Of a DNA stretch of 64,000 nucleotides, positions 53,701 through 64,000 are shown piece by piece. The DNA is from Desmodesmus armatus (taxonomy: Eukaryota; Chlorophyta; Chlorophyceae; Sphaeropleales; Scenedesmaceae): NCBI GenBank assembly GCA_007449985.2, contig VIIQ02000614.1, positions 248,001 through 312,000 on the forward strand, read 5' to 3'. Below the pieces are notes generated by a model. That model was not told where the DNA came from. It did not search any database and saw only the letters and a program-made list of their open reading frames with translations. Within the stretch, counting starts at the first letter, position 1. Each line of letters begins with the position of its first letter. Made by a program: the position numbers and the translations under genes.

Positions 53701-54790
53701 GGACAGAAACCATAGGCTGCACAAAGAAGTGCAACACGCACACGGTCACACAAGCATGGACTCACATGTTTTCGTGGCTTTCAGGGAACTCATACTCCTC
53801 GTCAAACTCATCCCCATCATACACATAGCCTGCAGACAGCATGGACAATCAACGGGCAGTGATCAGATTTGCGACACAGCACTGTGCACACTAGTGTTGC
53901 AGCCACCCAGCTACACATGTATGGGTTTTGGACAATATGATGCAGTAGCCTAGATATCACATGTGCCACATAGCAGTGCTATCTGTACAGCCATGTGCTG
54001 AGCAATCTTGAATCTCAACCTGCACAACAGCGCTGCTGAGCAAGATGTACATCATGTACATGTGCATCTAGCTTTAGCAGATCTGCTGAATGGCGGCAGC
54101 CAAAAATTCACCACCATAAGTGTCATCCCTGCAAGTTGTCATGATTGCAGTCGACCTACCAATGTAGAAGCCGATCAGCTCCCCAGCTTTAAAGTCCTTC
54201 TTTGGTGCTACTGCCTGCACCTGCTTGTCCGCGGGCACCTTTGAGTTGAAGGCGCGGTGCCCTGGACCTGTGGCTGCGACTGACACCAGCTTGACGTCGT
54301 CACGCCATGCCAGCAGTGGCTGCTGGTGTGCTGCTGCCTCTGCTGCTGGTTCTGCTGCTGGCGCTGCTGCTGGCTCTGCTGCTGGCGCTTCAGCAGGTGG
54401 TTCTGCTGGCTCTGTTGCTGGCGTTGCTGCTGGCGCTGCTGCCGGTGCTGCTGCTGGCGCTGCTGCCGGCGCTTCTGCTGGCTTTGAGGGCTGGACTTGT
54501 CTGAATCTTTTCCTGCCTTCCTTGTCTTCCACCTCCTCGATCTCCTGGTCTTGCAACAGTGGGATAGCTTGCTCAAGTTGCTGTACGAGCCGGGATCTGA
54601 TGGCTTCCTTCTTCAGAAGTTTACCTATCTCTGCTTTCTGCTGCACGCTGTGAAACAGCCACCGCTGGCGCAGCTGCTTCCCCTCAAAGGCAACACTGCT
54701 GTTGCGCCTGCCACTGCTGTTGCGCCAGTACCCGCTGATATCTTCTTCAATAGGTATTGGCAGATACGGTGCTGGCTTTATTGGCTCCAT
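50716..54790 (-). CDS. SET-domain protein, N-terminal part of a SET-armadillo composite
   Basis: Exons 54160-54790, 53766-53829, 52006-52453 and 51732 down to 50716 (720 codons before the break). Exon 1: MEPIKPAPYLPIP, basic/coiled region, then an Ala-Pro-Glu repeat. The SET-like domain begins at PKKDFKAGELIGFYIG (exon 1), continues GYVYDGDEFDEEYEFPESHE (exon 2) and ends in exon 3 with PNAVLLPVSDN and VVALRDITVASGEDICIDYD. The canonical NHSxxPN motif is interrupted (NPLAHMLDC ... GGPNAVLL), so methyltransferase activity is doubtful. Exon 4: coiled coil (KAMLEGEKKHRREYKEELKR), Ala-rich linker and an NLS cassette (GPETDAGDQPPAKRSK). The frame ends at 50716, overlapping the armadillo frame. A direct repeat of the NLS cassette offset by 599 bases (not a multiple of three) indicates a one-base shift between 50716 and 50845, so both frames likely form one gene of about 1,560 codons. 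Confidence 0.75.
52454..53765. other. Large intron of the SET-armadillo gene with Cys-rich plus-strand frames
   Basis: The 1.3-kb intron between exons 2 and 3. On the opposite strand two frames carry paired-Cys motifs: CRCCGCYCRKVCDNCGH (52829-53029) and CGCEVTNNSSVVNICPSCG (53181-53471), reminiscent of zinc-binding knuckles. They may be a transposon-derived remnant inside the intron or chance. No other coding signal is present. Confidence 0.35.
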
Positions 54791-55249
54791 GGTGCCAACA
54801 AAGCAGTCTAGAGTCTACAGAGCACAGCAAGATTGGTGATCACCAGCACGCATGAGGAAGTGTAACGAATTCACCCGACTCTCGTGAACAGGCAATGCCC
54901 ATGCAATTTAACCAGCAAATAAAGCATGATCCAAGGCAGGCAACAAGTGCGCCAGCATCGATGTTTACAAGAAGCTTCCAGAAGCCGCATCTCGCCGTCG
55001 ACGGCGGTTGGTGCCGGCTTCAACCACAAGATGCGCCGGTGCTTGGTAATATCTTGTATACATATAGGATGTAAAACAGACGAGGCTTCAATGCAGCCAG
55101 ATGGTCGACCGGGAGTCTCGCTCACAAACTAGTGACTCCCATGCCTGTGCCTCAGGCCAGGCCGCAGGTGGACGTGTGGCCATGTGTTGTGCCTTCGTCA
55201 GGGCTGTGCTGGTATGTTGAGCGGCGGGCACAAATAGGTCGGTGCCTGT
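54791..55249. other. 5' flank of the SET-armadillo gene
   Basis: No gene or RNA was recognised. This is the presumed promoter region; no TATA element seen at a typical distance. Confidence 0.4.
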
Positions 55250-55654
55250 GGAATGCTCCATAAGATCGTGGAGTCCAATGCTCCATAGCTCCCAGGAGGA
55301 GGGTGTGGAGTGGAGGCAGTGGAGGCATTTGGGGCGGGTGTGGAGCTCCAAGGGTCCATGCTGGGTGTGGAGGGTGTGTGAAGCTCCACTCAAACCAATT
55401 AAAATGGAGTGGTGGAGTCTCCCTGAGGGAGGGTGGAGATTCAGGGAGTCGCATGGACCTCCTCCACGCCTCCACTCCACTCCACCCCTCCACACCCCCC
55501 ATGGCACTCCGCACTCCACGCCTCCACTCCACCCCTGCACATCTCCACTCCACGCCTCCAGTCCACTCCACCCCTCCACACACCCCATGGGATGAGCAGC
55601 TTCAAGTTTATGGGTTCTATATTGGGTTTGGTTGGGTGATTTTGGTTTGTTATG

Positions 55655-56115
55655 TTTGCTTAGGCTTAGGGGTTGCTGCACAAGGGTTTAGGTCAAACCA
55701 GAAGTGCGCACCATGGCGTACCCACTCCGAAGGTTTAACGATTAGGAGGTTTGGGTGTTTAGTTGAAAGTTTGGTTTGTTTGTTTGTTTGGGTTTAGTTT
55801 GTTTGCTTAGGCTTAGGGGTTGCGGCACAAGGGTTTAGGTCAAATCAGAAGTGTGCACAATGGCGTACCCACTCCGAAGGTTTAGGGATTAGGAGGTTTG
55901 GGTGTTTAGTTTGAAGTTTGGTTTGTTTGTTTGGGTTTAGTTTGTTTGCTTAGGCTTAGGGGTTGCGGCACAAGGGTTTAAGTCAAGTCGAATCAGAAGT
56001 GTGCACAATGGCGTACCCACTCCGAAGGTTTAGGGATTAGGAGGTTTGGGTGTTTAGTTTGAATTTTGGTTTGTTTGTTTGTTGGGGTTTACTTTGTTTG
56101 CTTAGGCTTAGGGGG
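55655..56115 (+). repeat. G/T-rich satellite, units of about 143-152 bp
   Basis: GCTTAGGCTTAGGGG starts recur at 55658, 55805, 55948 and 56100. Each unit contains GGCGTACCCACTCCGAAGG, the near-telomeric text GGTTTAGGGATTAGG, and GTTTGTTTG runs. TTTAGGG is the plant-type telomere heptamer, so the unit may derive from subtelomeric DNA. Confidence 0.85.
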
Positions 56116-56125
56116 TGCGGCACGT

Positions 56126-56415
56126 GGGTGTGGAGGGGTGGAGTGGAGTGGAGGGGTGGAGTAGGGCCTGCCACGGTGGGTGTGGAGGGGTGGAGTGGAG
56201 TGGAGGGGTGGAGTGGGGCGAGTCAGGGTGGGTGTGAAGGGGTGGAGTGGGGCATGTCCAGGGTTGGGTGTGGAGGGGTGGAGTGGAGTGGAGGGGTGGA
56301 GTGGGGTGTGTCAGGGTGGGTGTGGAGGGGTGGAGTGGAGTGGAGGGGTGGAGTGGGGCGTGTCAGGATTGGGTGTGGAGGGGTGGAGTGGAGTGGAGGG
56401 GTGGAGTGGAGTGGG
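56126..56415 (+). repeat. G-rich minisatellite
   Basis: Tandem, slightly variable units built of GTGGAGGGGTGGAGTGGA separated by GGGCGTGTCAGG-type spacers; about five units of 45-65 bases. One strand is almost pure purine over long stretches, giving potential for triplex or quadruplex structure. An inverted, shorter array lies at about 55462-55590. Confidence 0.85.
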
Positions 56416-56542
56416 GCCAGGTGACGACAGGTCGGGGCCGTGGAGTTTTTACTAAGGACTCCACAAACCGGGTTGGAGGCGAGTTGGAGGCTAAGAATGT
56501 AGTAGTGATGGAGTGGAGTTGGGCCCCGGTATGGAGCATTCC

Positions 56543-58367
56543 AATGTCGCCACCTTATGTATCGCGGCGGGGGTACTTAGTGTATTCTGTGATACAGTGA
56601 TCCTGTCCAGTGATCCTGCCCTTTCCATCCATGGCATGGATGGGGTTGCTGCAGCCCAGACAACCTCAGACTGCTCCATTCCTGCATGTGACGTCTAGGC
56701 AACCAGCAAGTTGCTCGGTTGCATCATGGTGTGCAGAGGCGTATGGCCTGTGGCCGCGTAGACTGGGTGGCGTATTGGCTCTTTAGTTGGTCATACCGCA
56801 CAGGATGCCAGGGCAGGGTCAACGGAGTGTTACAGGTCCGCATTGAACACACCCCATGATAAACCACCACAAGCGCAACATGTGACAAACTTGTGTGGAG
56901 ACGCCAATTTCAATGCACGCAACGTTGCCCACCACCCCCAAGCAACCCCTGCTGAGGCCAGTTGTGCTGTACAACAGGCTTACTGCCGCCACGTCCAGCT
57001 GGATAATTTGCAGGCGTCTACCACCCTCGTAAGGCAAAAGCCCAGCATACAACTGCCGCATACTCAAGACAACATGGTCCCCTTTCAACAGCTGACCCTA
57101 GAATCATACTAAGTCAGCCACCCGTAACACACATTTAGCTCCTGCGCTTGCACCCATAGTCCTACACCGCCCCCTGACCCTGCAGTTGGCACCTGTGCGC
57201 AATAGTGGTTGCCATGCGGCTGCACGCACAACCAGGTGGATTCCCGCCACCTGGATTCGGCACGGACTGGATTCCGTGGATTCCGTGGATTCAATCCCAG
57301 CATTCTTGCCACATTGGCTGGGGCAACCCAATCCAATGCATATTGCATCATCACGGCCCTGATGTAGAGGCTGCCAATGTTGTACGACAAAGTGGTCTGG
57401 TGATGAAGACGCAAATGCGCATGGACACGGCATGTGCCTTTGAACCTGAAGGCCCCTGCAGTGCATGGTGCATGGTGCACGCATGCAACCTGTGCCTCAA
57501 TAAGAATGTGTGCACTGTTGAATGCACCAGCAACGGATGTCGCAGCCTATGAGCAAGCTGCCAGCTCATGGCTCAGTGAAACTTCCTATGACCTCAGGCT
57601 CTGCTCCTAGTACACAGCTAACTTTGGTCCAAACAAACCAGCACCCACCACCTACAGCCGACACCAAAATGCACTCCTCGACCTAGACCACAAACGTGTT
57701 GGTACCTGTAATACTGCTAAAACACGAGCTACTAAAACACGACGCCAGCCGCCTGCAGGAGGCTTCAAGAATTTGATGGGGGCCAGCGGGTACATCACCC
57801 ACAACACACATGCTGCTCTGACAGCATAACTCTTCTGCTGTACCAGCGGTGGCACAGCCTCTGCCTTCCACAGCTGTATACTCCACTAACTGGGCGGCAC
57901 TGCCACCTGGCACCTCACAGGTAGATCCGGTCCGGTGTAGCATCGGCAAGATCCGAAAGTAAACGTGTGCTGTTGTACGGACTGATGGCACCCTGACCAC
58001 GATGCATTAGTCATCACATACATGTACAACAAACATCCTCTCCAAACACAAACACCAGCACCACATGGCCAAGCACGGTTGCCGGCAGAAAAAGTGCACT
58101 TCATCCTGCGATCACTGCACCATCATCTACACAGTGGGCCAACAGACACATAGCGACCACACAAACTACAGTTGTAACAACAAGCCCACCACACTCTGCT
58201 GTGTGCTGCTGTACAAAGCTGCTGCAGGTTTTGGTCAAGCCGCATGCCTTCAAGGCAAGTCAAGTTGACGTCCGTTTGTCCACCCGACAATTCACCCATC
58301 TTGGCCACCAAACTCACAGCAGAACCCTGCCCGATGAATTGCACATCTGCTCTGCTGGCCCTCCCCT
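56543..58367. other. Intergenic region
   Basis: No gene was recognised between the foldback element and the 3' end of the ABC1 kinase gene. A short iteration of GGATTCCGT at about 57262-57292 is the only repeat seen. Open frames at 57104-57552 on both strands are without known domains. Confidence 0.5.
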
Positions 58368-61300
58368 CTAACTGTAAAGACGCCCCACCACCTTCCCCGT
58401 CAGTGCAAAGGCCAGCAGCGTGGGTGTAGCTGCATCCATCAGGTTGACCTGCGGGTCAAGTGCCTTTCCAAAGCCCACCAGCACACACACGCTGATCACC
58501 AGCGAGGCGTAGCAGCTATCAATCGCAACGCTGTGCTTCCGAGCCAGCCCCAGCACCTGCTGCATCACGGAGTCCAGGTCGATGCCCTGCGGGCTGTGGA
58601 TGTCGCAGGCCGCTTGGAAGAGGTCAACCATATCGGAGCCGAAGGCCTGCCGGTCAGGGCATGTCTGGTTGCCGGACCAGCGCAGGAGGTGGTGTGCTGC
58701 GGCGAGGCCGTCACCTGCTGATATGGCGTTCAGGAAGGAGATGAAGTGGAAGCGCACGGTATCAGTCAGCGTCTCGGCGAGGCCGAAGTCTAGCAGCACC
58801 AGCTGCGCAGACTGGGGACCAGCAGCGGCGTCACCAACGTCGGCAGCTGCCTGCTGGCCTGCAGGGGCACCGCCGCTGCTGCTGGTGTCACCCGAGTAAC
58901 CAGCAGTAGCTGCGGGGGCGCCGTGCTGCTTGGTCCAGCGCTGCTGGTGCTGCGCGGACAGCTGCAGCAGCTCCCGCTCCCACTGAGGCACCTCATCCAC
59001 AGCACCATCCGTGGCTGTGCCGTCTGCTGCTGCCTCCCCGCCAGCGCTGGCTGGCTGAGGTGCGCTCCTGCCCAGCAGGCGGCGCCAGAGTGGCCTGCCC
59101 TGCCTGCGCTGCTGCTGCTCCGCCTCCCGCTGCTGCTGCCGCCGCCGGCCAGGCTGGTTCAGCGGCAGCGACTTGAAGAGGATGTTGCCTGCAGCCCGCA
59201 AGACAGGCACGCCTTACGCGGTTGTGGTACATGCAATAAAGTCACTTGCAAGACACAATGGCAAGACCCAACAGCCTTATGAGAGCAAGGAAGTGCAACA
59301 TCTGTGCAGCCAGCTTCCATAATGTTCCACCTCTGAACTCAGCCTACCAGCCTGACACATGATGCATGTGGTGCAAAGCATCCAGCTTCTGAGCTCAACC
59401 CACCTGGGTGCAGGTCTGTGTGCACAAAGTTGTCAGTGAGCAGCATCTTGAGGTATGCGTCCACCCCCAGTGCCACGATCTGTGTGTTGATGGCGTGGGG
59501 CTCCTTCATGAAGACAGCAACACTCTGGCCGGCCTCAAAGCTCTCAACCAGGACGGTGCTGGACACCAGGCCAGGGATGGGGCGAGGGATGGTCACACTG
59601 GACACACCTAGGGGCAGCAGCAAGGAGACACAGGGGCAGACGGTGGGTGCGGTGATGGTGTCAAGCCACATGCTGGTAGACTGATGTCATGGGAGTGCTG
59701 GTGTCATACGGTGCATGGGGCTCTGAATTGGGGCACGGTGACTTCCTGGTTGAGCATGCAAAGCTTACTCACTCAAAATTAACAGTCCTGCCACACACTT
59801 GGCCCTGGACGAACCCTGCAGCCTCCTGCATACAGTACACCCCTATCACCTCACGCCATAACTTACCCGCAAAGTTGTTGTGGAAGCGCAGGGCGTGCAC
59901 AGCCTCCACCCTGAGGTCCGTCTGCGCCGTCATGGTGTGGCTGAACTGTGCCACAGACTCCCGCACAGGCAGGCCCCGCAGCAGCGGCAGCTTGCTGGCT
60001 GCAGCAGCCAGCCAGCCCACCAGCTTGAAGTCAAGTCTGATGTGCTCTGAGACGTTGGGGTGGCAGACTTTCACCACCACCTGCTGCAGTGGCTGCTCCT
60101 CATCCTCCTGCTGCTGTGTTGGGTGCTGGTGGTGGTGCTGGTCGGCCTGCTGGGGTAGCAGCCCCTCCTGCTGCTGCTTGTGCTGGAGGTACTGCCGGTA
60201 TGCTGCTGGCTTGAGTACTGCCTTGTGAACCTGGGCGATGCTGCCGCTAGCCAGGGCCTGTGGGTCAAACTGGTCAAACAGCTCCTCAACATCGACACCC
60301 AGTGCGGCCTTGATGGCGCGGCGGCTGTGTCTATAGCTGTGCACAGGGGCCCTGGGTAGGATGGAAGGGAGGGAGTGGACAGCAGCAAACAGAGTCAGCA
60401 CCAACATCTGAGCGCCATGTAACCATTGACTCAAGGAGGCATGGAATCATCAGGCAAGCGTTCACCAGGATGCTGATTTCATCAAGGCCCCAGTACAGCC
60501 GCAGTACAGCAACCCCAGTATGCAATGTGAGGCCTTCAACCTGTTCACCACGAGCACTTACAGCAGCACGTAGCCAAGTCAGCGTGGAGGCACTACACAT
60601 GCTGGACTGACCTTGGGTCACAGCCTTGCACCAGTCCCGACGATGCACAGCCACTCAAAAGCCCCTCATCCAAACCCACACTTCTCAGGAGACTGAGCCC
60701 CAAGCCCCTTACCTGTCATGGAAGGCGCTGAGTGCATCACAGAAGTCTGCAGGGAAGATGTCCCTCCTGCTGGACGACCACTGGCCCCACTTGATAAACG
60801 CAGCACCACCATGGGAGCAGCTGAAGTGCAGCAGCACCCAGGCCTTCCTGCGCAGCCACATGCCCGCAGACTCCCACGCGCTGACACCCGCAGCCCAGTG
60901 CCCGCCCAGCATCAGCACCAGCACAAGGTCCACTAGCGCAAACAGCACCAGCAGCCCCTGCCACAGCCGCTGCAGCAGCTGCATGGCTAACTCCTGGGGA
61001 TGCTGCATGAACGCTTGGCGCACATGTGCCCTCACCCCACCAAACCTGCTGCCGCCAGGGGTAAAGCTGCTGCTGCTGTCATCCTCACCCTCCCAGGTAA
61101 TGCTGCTGCTGTCGCAAACCTGCTGCGGCTTGCTGGGTGTCACCTGGTGCTGCTGTGCTGCTGCTGCTCGGGTCAGCAGCCACCAAGACATCAGCAGCAT
61201 AGGGGCCCCAAACAGCAGGAAGGGCGCAAACACCACCAGCAGGTACACACCACGCAGTGACAGCTGCACCCCCTCGTAGAAGTCGAGCTGCTGCTTGCTG

Positions 61301-64000
61301 CCACCAGGCACAGCCAGGGTAAGGCTGCCGCCTGCAACTGACTCCCCGGTGTCTTCCCCAGCTGCTACTGCTGCTGCTGCCTCAGCCTCGACAGCCAGCA
61401 GGTGTGCATGGTCCTCCTGCCCATACAGAGGCAAGCTGTCAAGGAACGCCAGTGGGTCTACTGGCCTGCAGACAACATCATCGGCGGCTGGAACTGCTGC
61501 TGCTGCAGGAATGCTGGCTGCACCTGCCACCATCACAGGCCCACTGGCAGCACTGCTGCTGCTGGCGATGCTGGCAGCCCTACTGACGGGTGCTGTCGCC
61601 CTGGCGATAGGACCACTGCTGCTGTGCCTGCTGGGGGCGACCGGCTTGTCCCTGCCCTGTGCTGGCTGCTTGATGCGAATGACAGCATCCACACTCTTCT
61701 CTGAGCCACTGTCTGTTGAGACCCGCAGAGAGTCCAGGCCCGGTGCTGCTGCTGTGGCAGCACCAGCACCCTGACCCATTGATACCAATGGGAGTGCTGC
61801 AGCATCAAAAGCAGCTGCAGGTGCAGGTGCTGCTGCCTCTGCAGGTACAGCTGCTGCTACCTCCTGTGCACCGACAGACCCCACAGCATCTGCACCAGCA
61901 GCCGCTGCGATGGCAGCTGCTCCTGCGGGCACAGGGTCTACTGTAGTGCCTGTGAACAGCTCCAGCAGTTGGGCCCTGCTGAGCCCTGCAGCCTCATGGA
62001 CCTCATTCCTAGTCCCCCGACCAGCCACACTGCCAGACACCAGCAGCTGCACACCGCCACCGCTCCTACTCCCACCCTGTCCCCTGCCAACCCTACCCCC
62101 AGCCCCCCAGCTGCTGTGCTGCTGTGCCACGGCTCCTGTGGGGTCTGTGAATGCAGTAGGCAGCTGTCCGCAGAGGCCCTGGCCATCGAATGCCAGGCCG
62201 GCTGCAATGCTGCAGAAGCTGGCGAGGTGGACCACAGGGGCCAGCGGGGGCTTGGCTGGCATGTCGCTGCAGTAGACTGCCAGCCGCTGCGCTGCTGCCT
62301 TGTGCCGTGCACGCCATGCTGCTTCAACTGCCTTGCCTGCAAGGCACAAGACACACCGCACCATGCAGAGGTCAGAGAAGACGACTCGTGAGGGGTGTGT
62401 GCCAGCCGATGCAAGAGTAGTCCGGCAGTCGACCTGGCTGCAACACATGCCATCCGTGTTTCTGTGGCTTCGGCATCTGTGGCTGAGGCTTGCACCTGAA
62501 CACCTCATGTCAGTGCAAACCCCAAACACAGCTAATGGCGTGTGATAACCCACACTTGCACAGCACAGCACCCAGTGTCCCAATTGCATGGTGACATTCT
62601 GCTAGGGATGACTTTCAAAACCGTCGACAGCCTCTCAAAACCGTCGACAGCCTCTCAAAACCGTCGACAGCCTCTCAACAGCCCCAGCGAATTATGCACG
62701 CCTACCTGGTGGTATCTTGCCCCTGGCCACATCCCTGCCCAGGCTGTTGTAGTCAGCTGCCACAGCCATGAGGGCCACCACTGCACTGCACACCAGGTGG
62801 CTGGAGGGGGACACCAGGCTCCACAGCCAACTGCCAGTAGCCAGCGCAGCAGCAGGGCCTGTGGTGGCAGACAGATAGCATATGGTGGTGTGCTCATCAG
62901 CAAGGGAGAATGCACCAACTAGCTGGCATGAAGCTGGGCTGTGGTCCAGGAAGCTGCAGGCAGGGACTAGCAACTGCAAGTGTTGTGTGGGGTGCCACTG
63001 ACTAATCAGCAGCCCAAGGAGCGACAGCAGCCATGAACTTTGGTTGATAACACGGGCCACCCTAGCAGAGCAATGCACCTCAGCCACAGTACAAACTCGC
63101 CGTGCATTCTGTTGAGCCTTTGTCCCTCACCTGACATAGCCCTGAAGGTGTGAAGTGACCCAGCCACAACACCCGCCACGCCATCAACCCAGCCCACACC
63201 ATCCCCTGCACCCCGCTGCTTCTGCAGCCTGCCCTTGAGCCCCTGCGCCTTGCTGCTGACTGCTGTCTGGGCAGCTTCAGGAGTAGCTGCTGCCAACACC
63301 CCTATGCTGTCAGCCACAGCAACAGGCACTGCCAGCCATGCCAGCAGGTGCTGAGTGTGCTGAGGGAACAGGGCGTGAGCCAGCAGGAGGGCACCAGAGC
63401 GGCATGCAAACCCTGCCAGGCTGGACCGTGCTGGCAGCACCTCAGCTTGACTGGGCTGGCCGGCAGCTGCACCTGCGGGGCAGAATGCAGCAGCACAAGT
63501 GATGCTGACTCAGCAACAGTGGTGCATGTAGCGCTGTCGAAATCTTTATTAAAACGCAACAATATGAACGCCATGATTAGTGCTGCAATAACAATAAGCA
63601 CACTGTGTTCAGCAGCTGCATTGGTAGGAAGTGGAAGCCAGTTGCTTGGCGGTTGGTCACAAAAAGGGTCACACCTGCAGCTGGCCAGTCCATGTGTGCG
63701 CCCAGCAGCTGCAGCCGACAGTCCAAGTGGCCAGCCGGTGTGGCTGCTAGCTGCAGACCAGGTGGCAAAGCCACTGAGACATCAACAGACTTGAGGGGCA
63801 GGGTCAGCACAGCTTGCCCTGCAGGACAACACAGCATAATGCACATGTTGCCTTTCTGGTGAACAAGCATGCATGCATGTATGTATGTAGGCGTGTTGCT
63901 TATGCATATGTGCAAATGGTGTTGCATTCAGTTGCAAAATATAAGGGGCGGTTTGATGCCAACAAGCGCTAACTAGATGTTGGGTGCATTGGTCCTCACC
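58368..64000 (-). CDS. ABC1/UbiB-family atypical kinase (ADCK2-like), 5' end outside the window
   Basis: Family role: atypical kinases/ATPases of mitochondria and plastids supporting ubiquinone or prenyl-lipid metabolism. Exons in the window: 63675-63818, 63131-63472, 62706-62858, 60713-62336, 59867-60351, 59404-59607, 58368-59188 (about 1,257 codons, phases agree). A donor-like GTGAGG at 63994-63999 suggests the next exon begins at the window edge. Signature KxGQ motif: FIKWGQWSSSRRDIFP. Then LASGSIAQVHKAVL (Ala-rich-loop position), VVVKVCHP (lysine), LVESFEAG, HTDLHPGNILFK (assembled across an intron) and LVLLDFGLAE (DFG). Two hydrophobic segments precede the kinase core (YLLVVFAPFLLFGAPMLLMS; GLLVLFALVDLVLVLML). 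It is unusually long: a 330-residue Ala/Ser-rich insertion lies upstream of the first, and about 160 residues separate DLHPGN from DFG, where the family normally has a few. Organelle targeting cannot be judged without the N-terminus. Confidence 0.9.
62615..62677. repeat. 20-bp tandem repeat in an ABC1 kinase intron
   Basis: TCAAAACCGTCGACAGCCTC is repeated three times exactly at 62615, 62635 and 62655. It lies in the 369-base intron 62337-62705. Identity of the copies suggests recent slippage. Confidence 0.95.

Larger units (their letters stand above)
55250..56542. mobile_element. Foldback-type repeat element with telomere-like core
   Basis: Bounded by the exact inverted repeat GGAATGCTCCATA (55250-55262) and TATGGAGCATTCC (56530-56542). 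Inside, a C-rich array of CTCCACTCCACCCCTCCAC units (about 55462-55590) is mirrored by a G-rich array of GGTGTGGAGGGGTGGAGTGG units (about 56126-56415). Between them is a G/T-rich core of three to four units of about 145-150 bp. No transposase and no clear target-site duplication were found. It could be a non-autonomous foldback element or a subtelomeric-type satellite island. Confidence 0.65.

Noticed and set aside
54225..54653. Ala-rich plus-strand frame
   Set aside because: Shadow of the Ala-Pro-Glu repeat in exon 1 of the SET-domain gene.

Overview
The window is nuclear DNA from a green alga, most likely a chlorophycean (Chlamydomonas/Volvox or Scenedesmus-type lineage). The inference rests on GC-rich, intron-dense genes with short GT-AG introns, divergent H2A/H2B genes that carry the 3' stem-loop known from animal and volvocalean histone genes, CAG/Gln-Ala-rich proteins, and abundant simple and tandem repeats. 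The exact species cannot be read from the sequence.

Layout. 1.7-2.9 kb: divergent histone H2B (-) and H2A (+) genes with matching 3' hairpins. 3.1-4.15 kb: a truncated duplicate of the 3' part of a short-chain dehydrogenase gene. 5.0-8.75 kb: a vanadium haloperoxidase-like gene (+) with a C-terminal LysM domain. 9.7-14.3 kb: the intact 12-exon SDR gene (-) from which the 3 kb fragment was copied. 16.0-16.9 kb: a small secreted fibronectin-III-like protein (+). 19.1-19.64 kb: a remnant of a Penelope-like retroelement (reverse-transcriptase tail) followed by a hammerhead ribozyme. 20.1-24.0 kb: a SAC3/GANP-domain (LENG8/THP3-like) RNA-processing protein (+). 25.3-27.8 kb: a probably plastid-targeted SAM-dependent methyltransferase of the spermidine-synthase-like family (-). 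28.0-29.3 kb: 24-bp and 99-bp tandem repeats. 29.8-32.9 kb: a Gln-rich protein with SpoVS/Alba-fold-like domains (+). 35.2-39.8 and 42.9-46.4 kb: a tandem pair of cytochrome P450 genes (-), the downstream one with a one-base frameshift. 48.2-54.8 kb: a very large minus-strand gene combining a SET-like domain, Ala-rich linkers with nuclear-localisation cassettes and a long armadillo-repeat array, split by a one-base frame break. 55.2-56.5 kb: a foldback repeat element with a telomere-like core. 58.4 kb to the right edge: a UbiB/ADCK2-like ABC1 kinase (-) that continues beyond the window.

The genes do not form a pathway; this is an ordinary eukaryotic chromosome arm. The points of most interest are the hammerhead ribozyme beside a retroelement remnant, the SET-armadillo composite, the haloperoxidase-LysM fusion, two long intronic hairpins in the two P450 paralogues, the intron differences and frameshift between those paralogues, and the foldback element. 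Exon boundaries were derived by hand from reading-frame phase, GT-AG (or GC-AG) signals and family conservation, with no transcript evidence.
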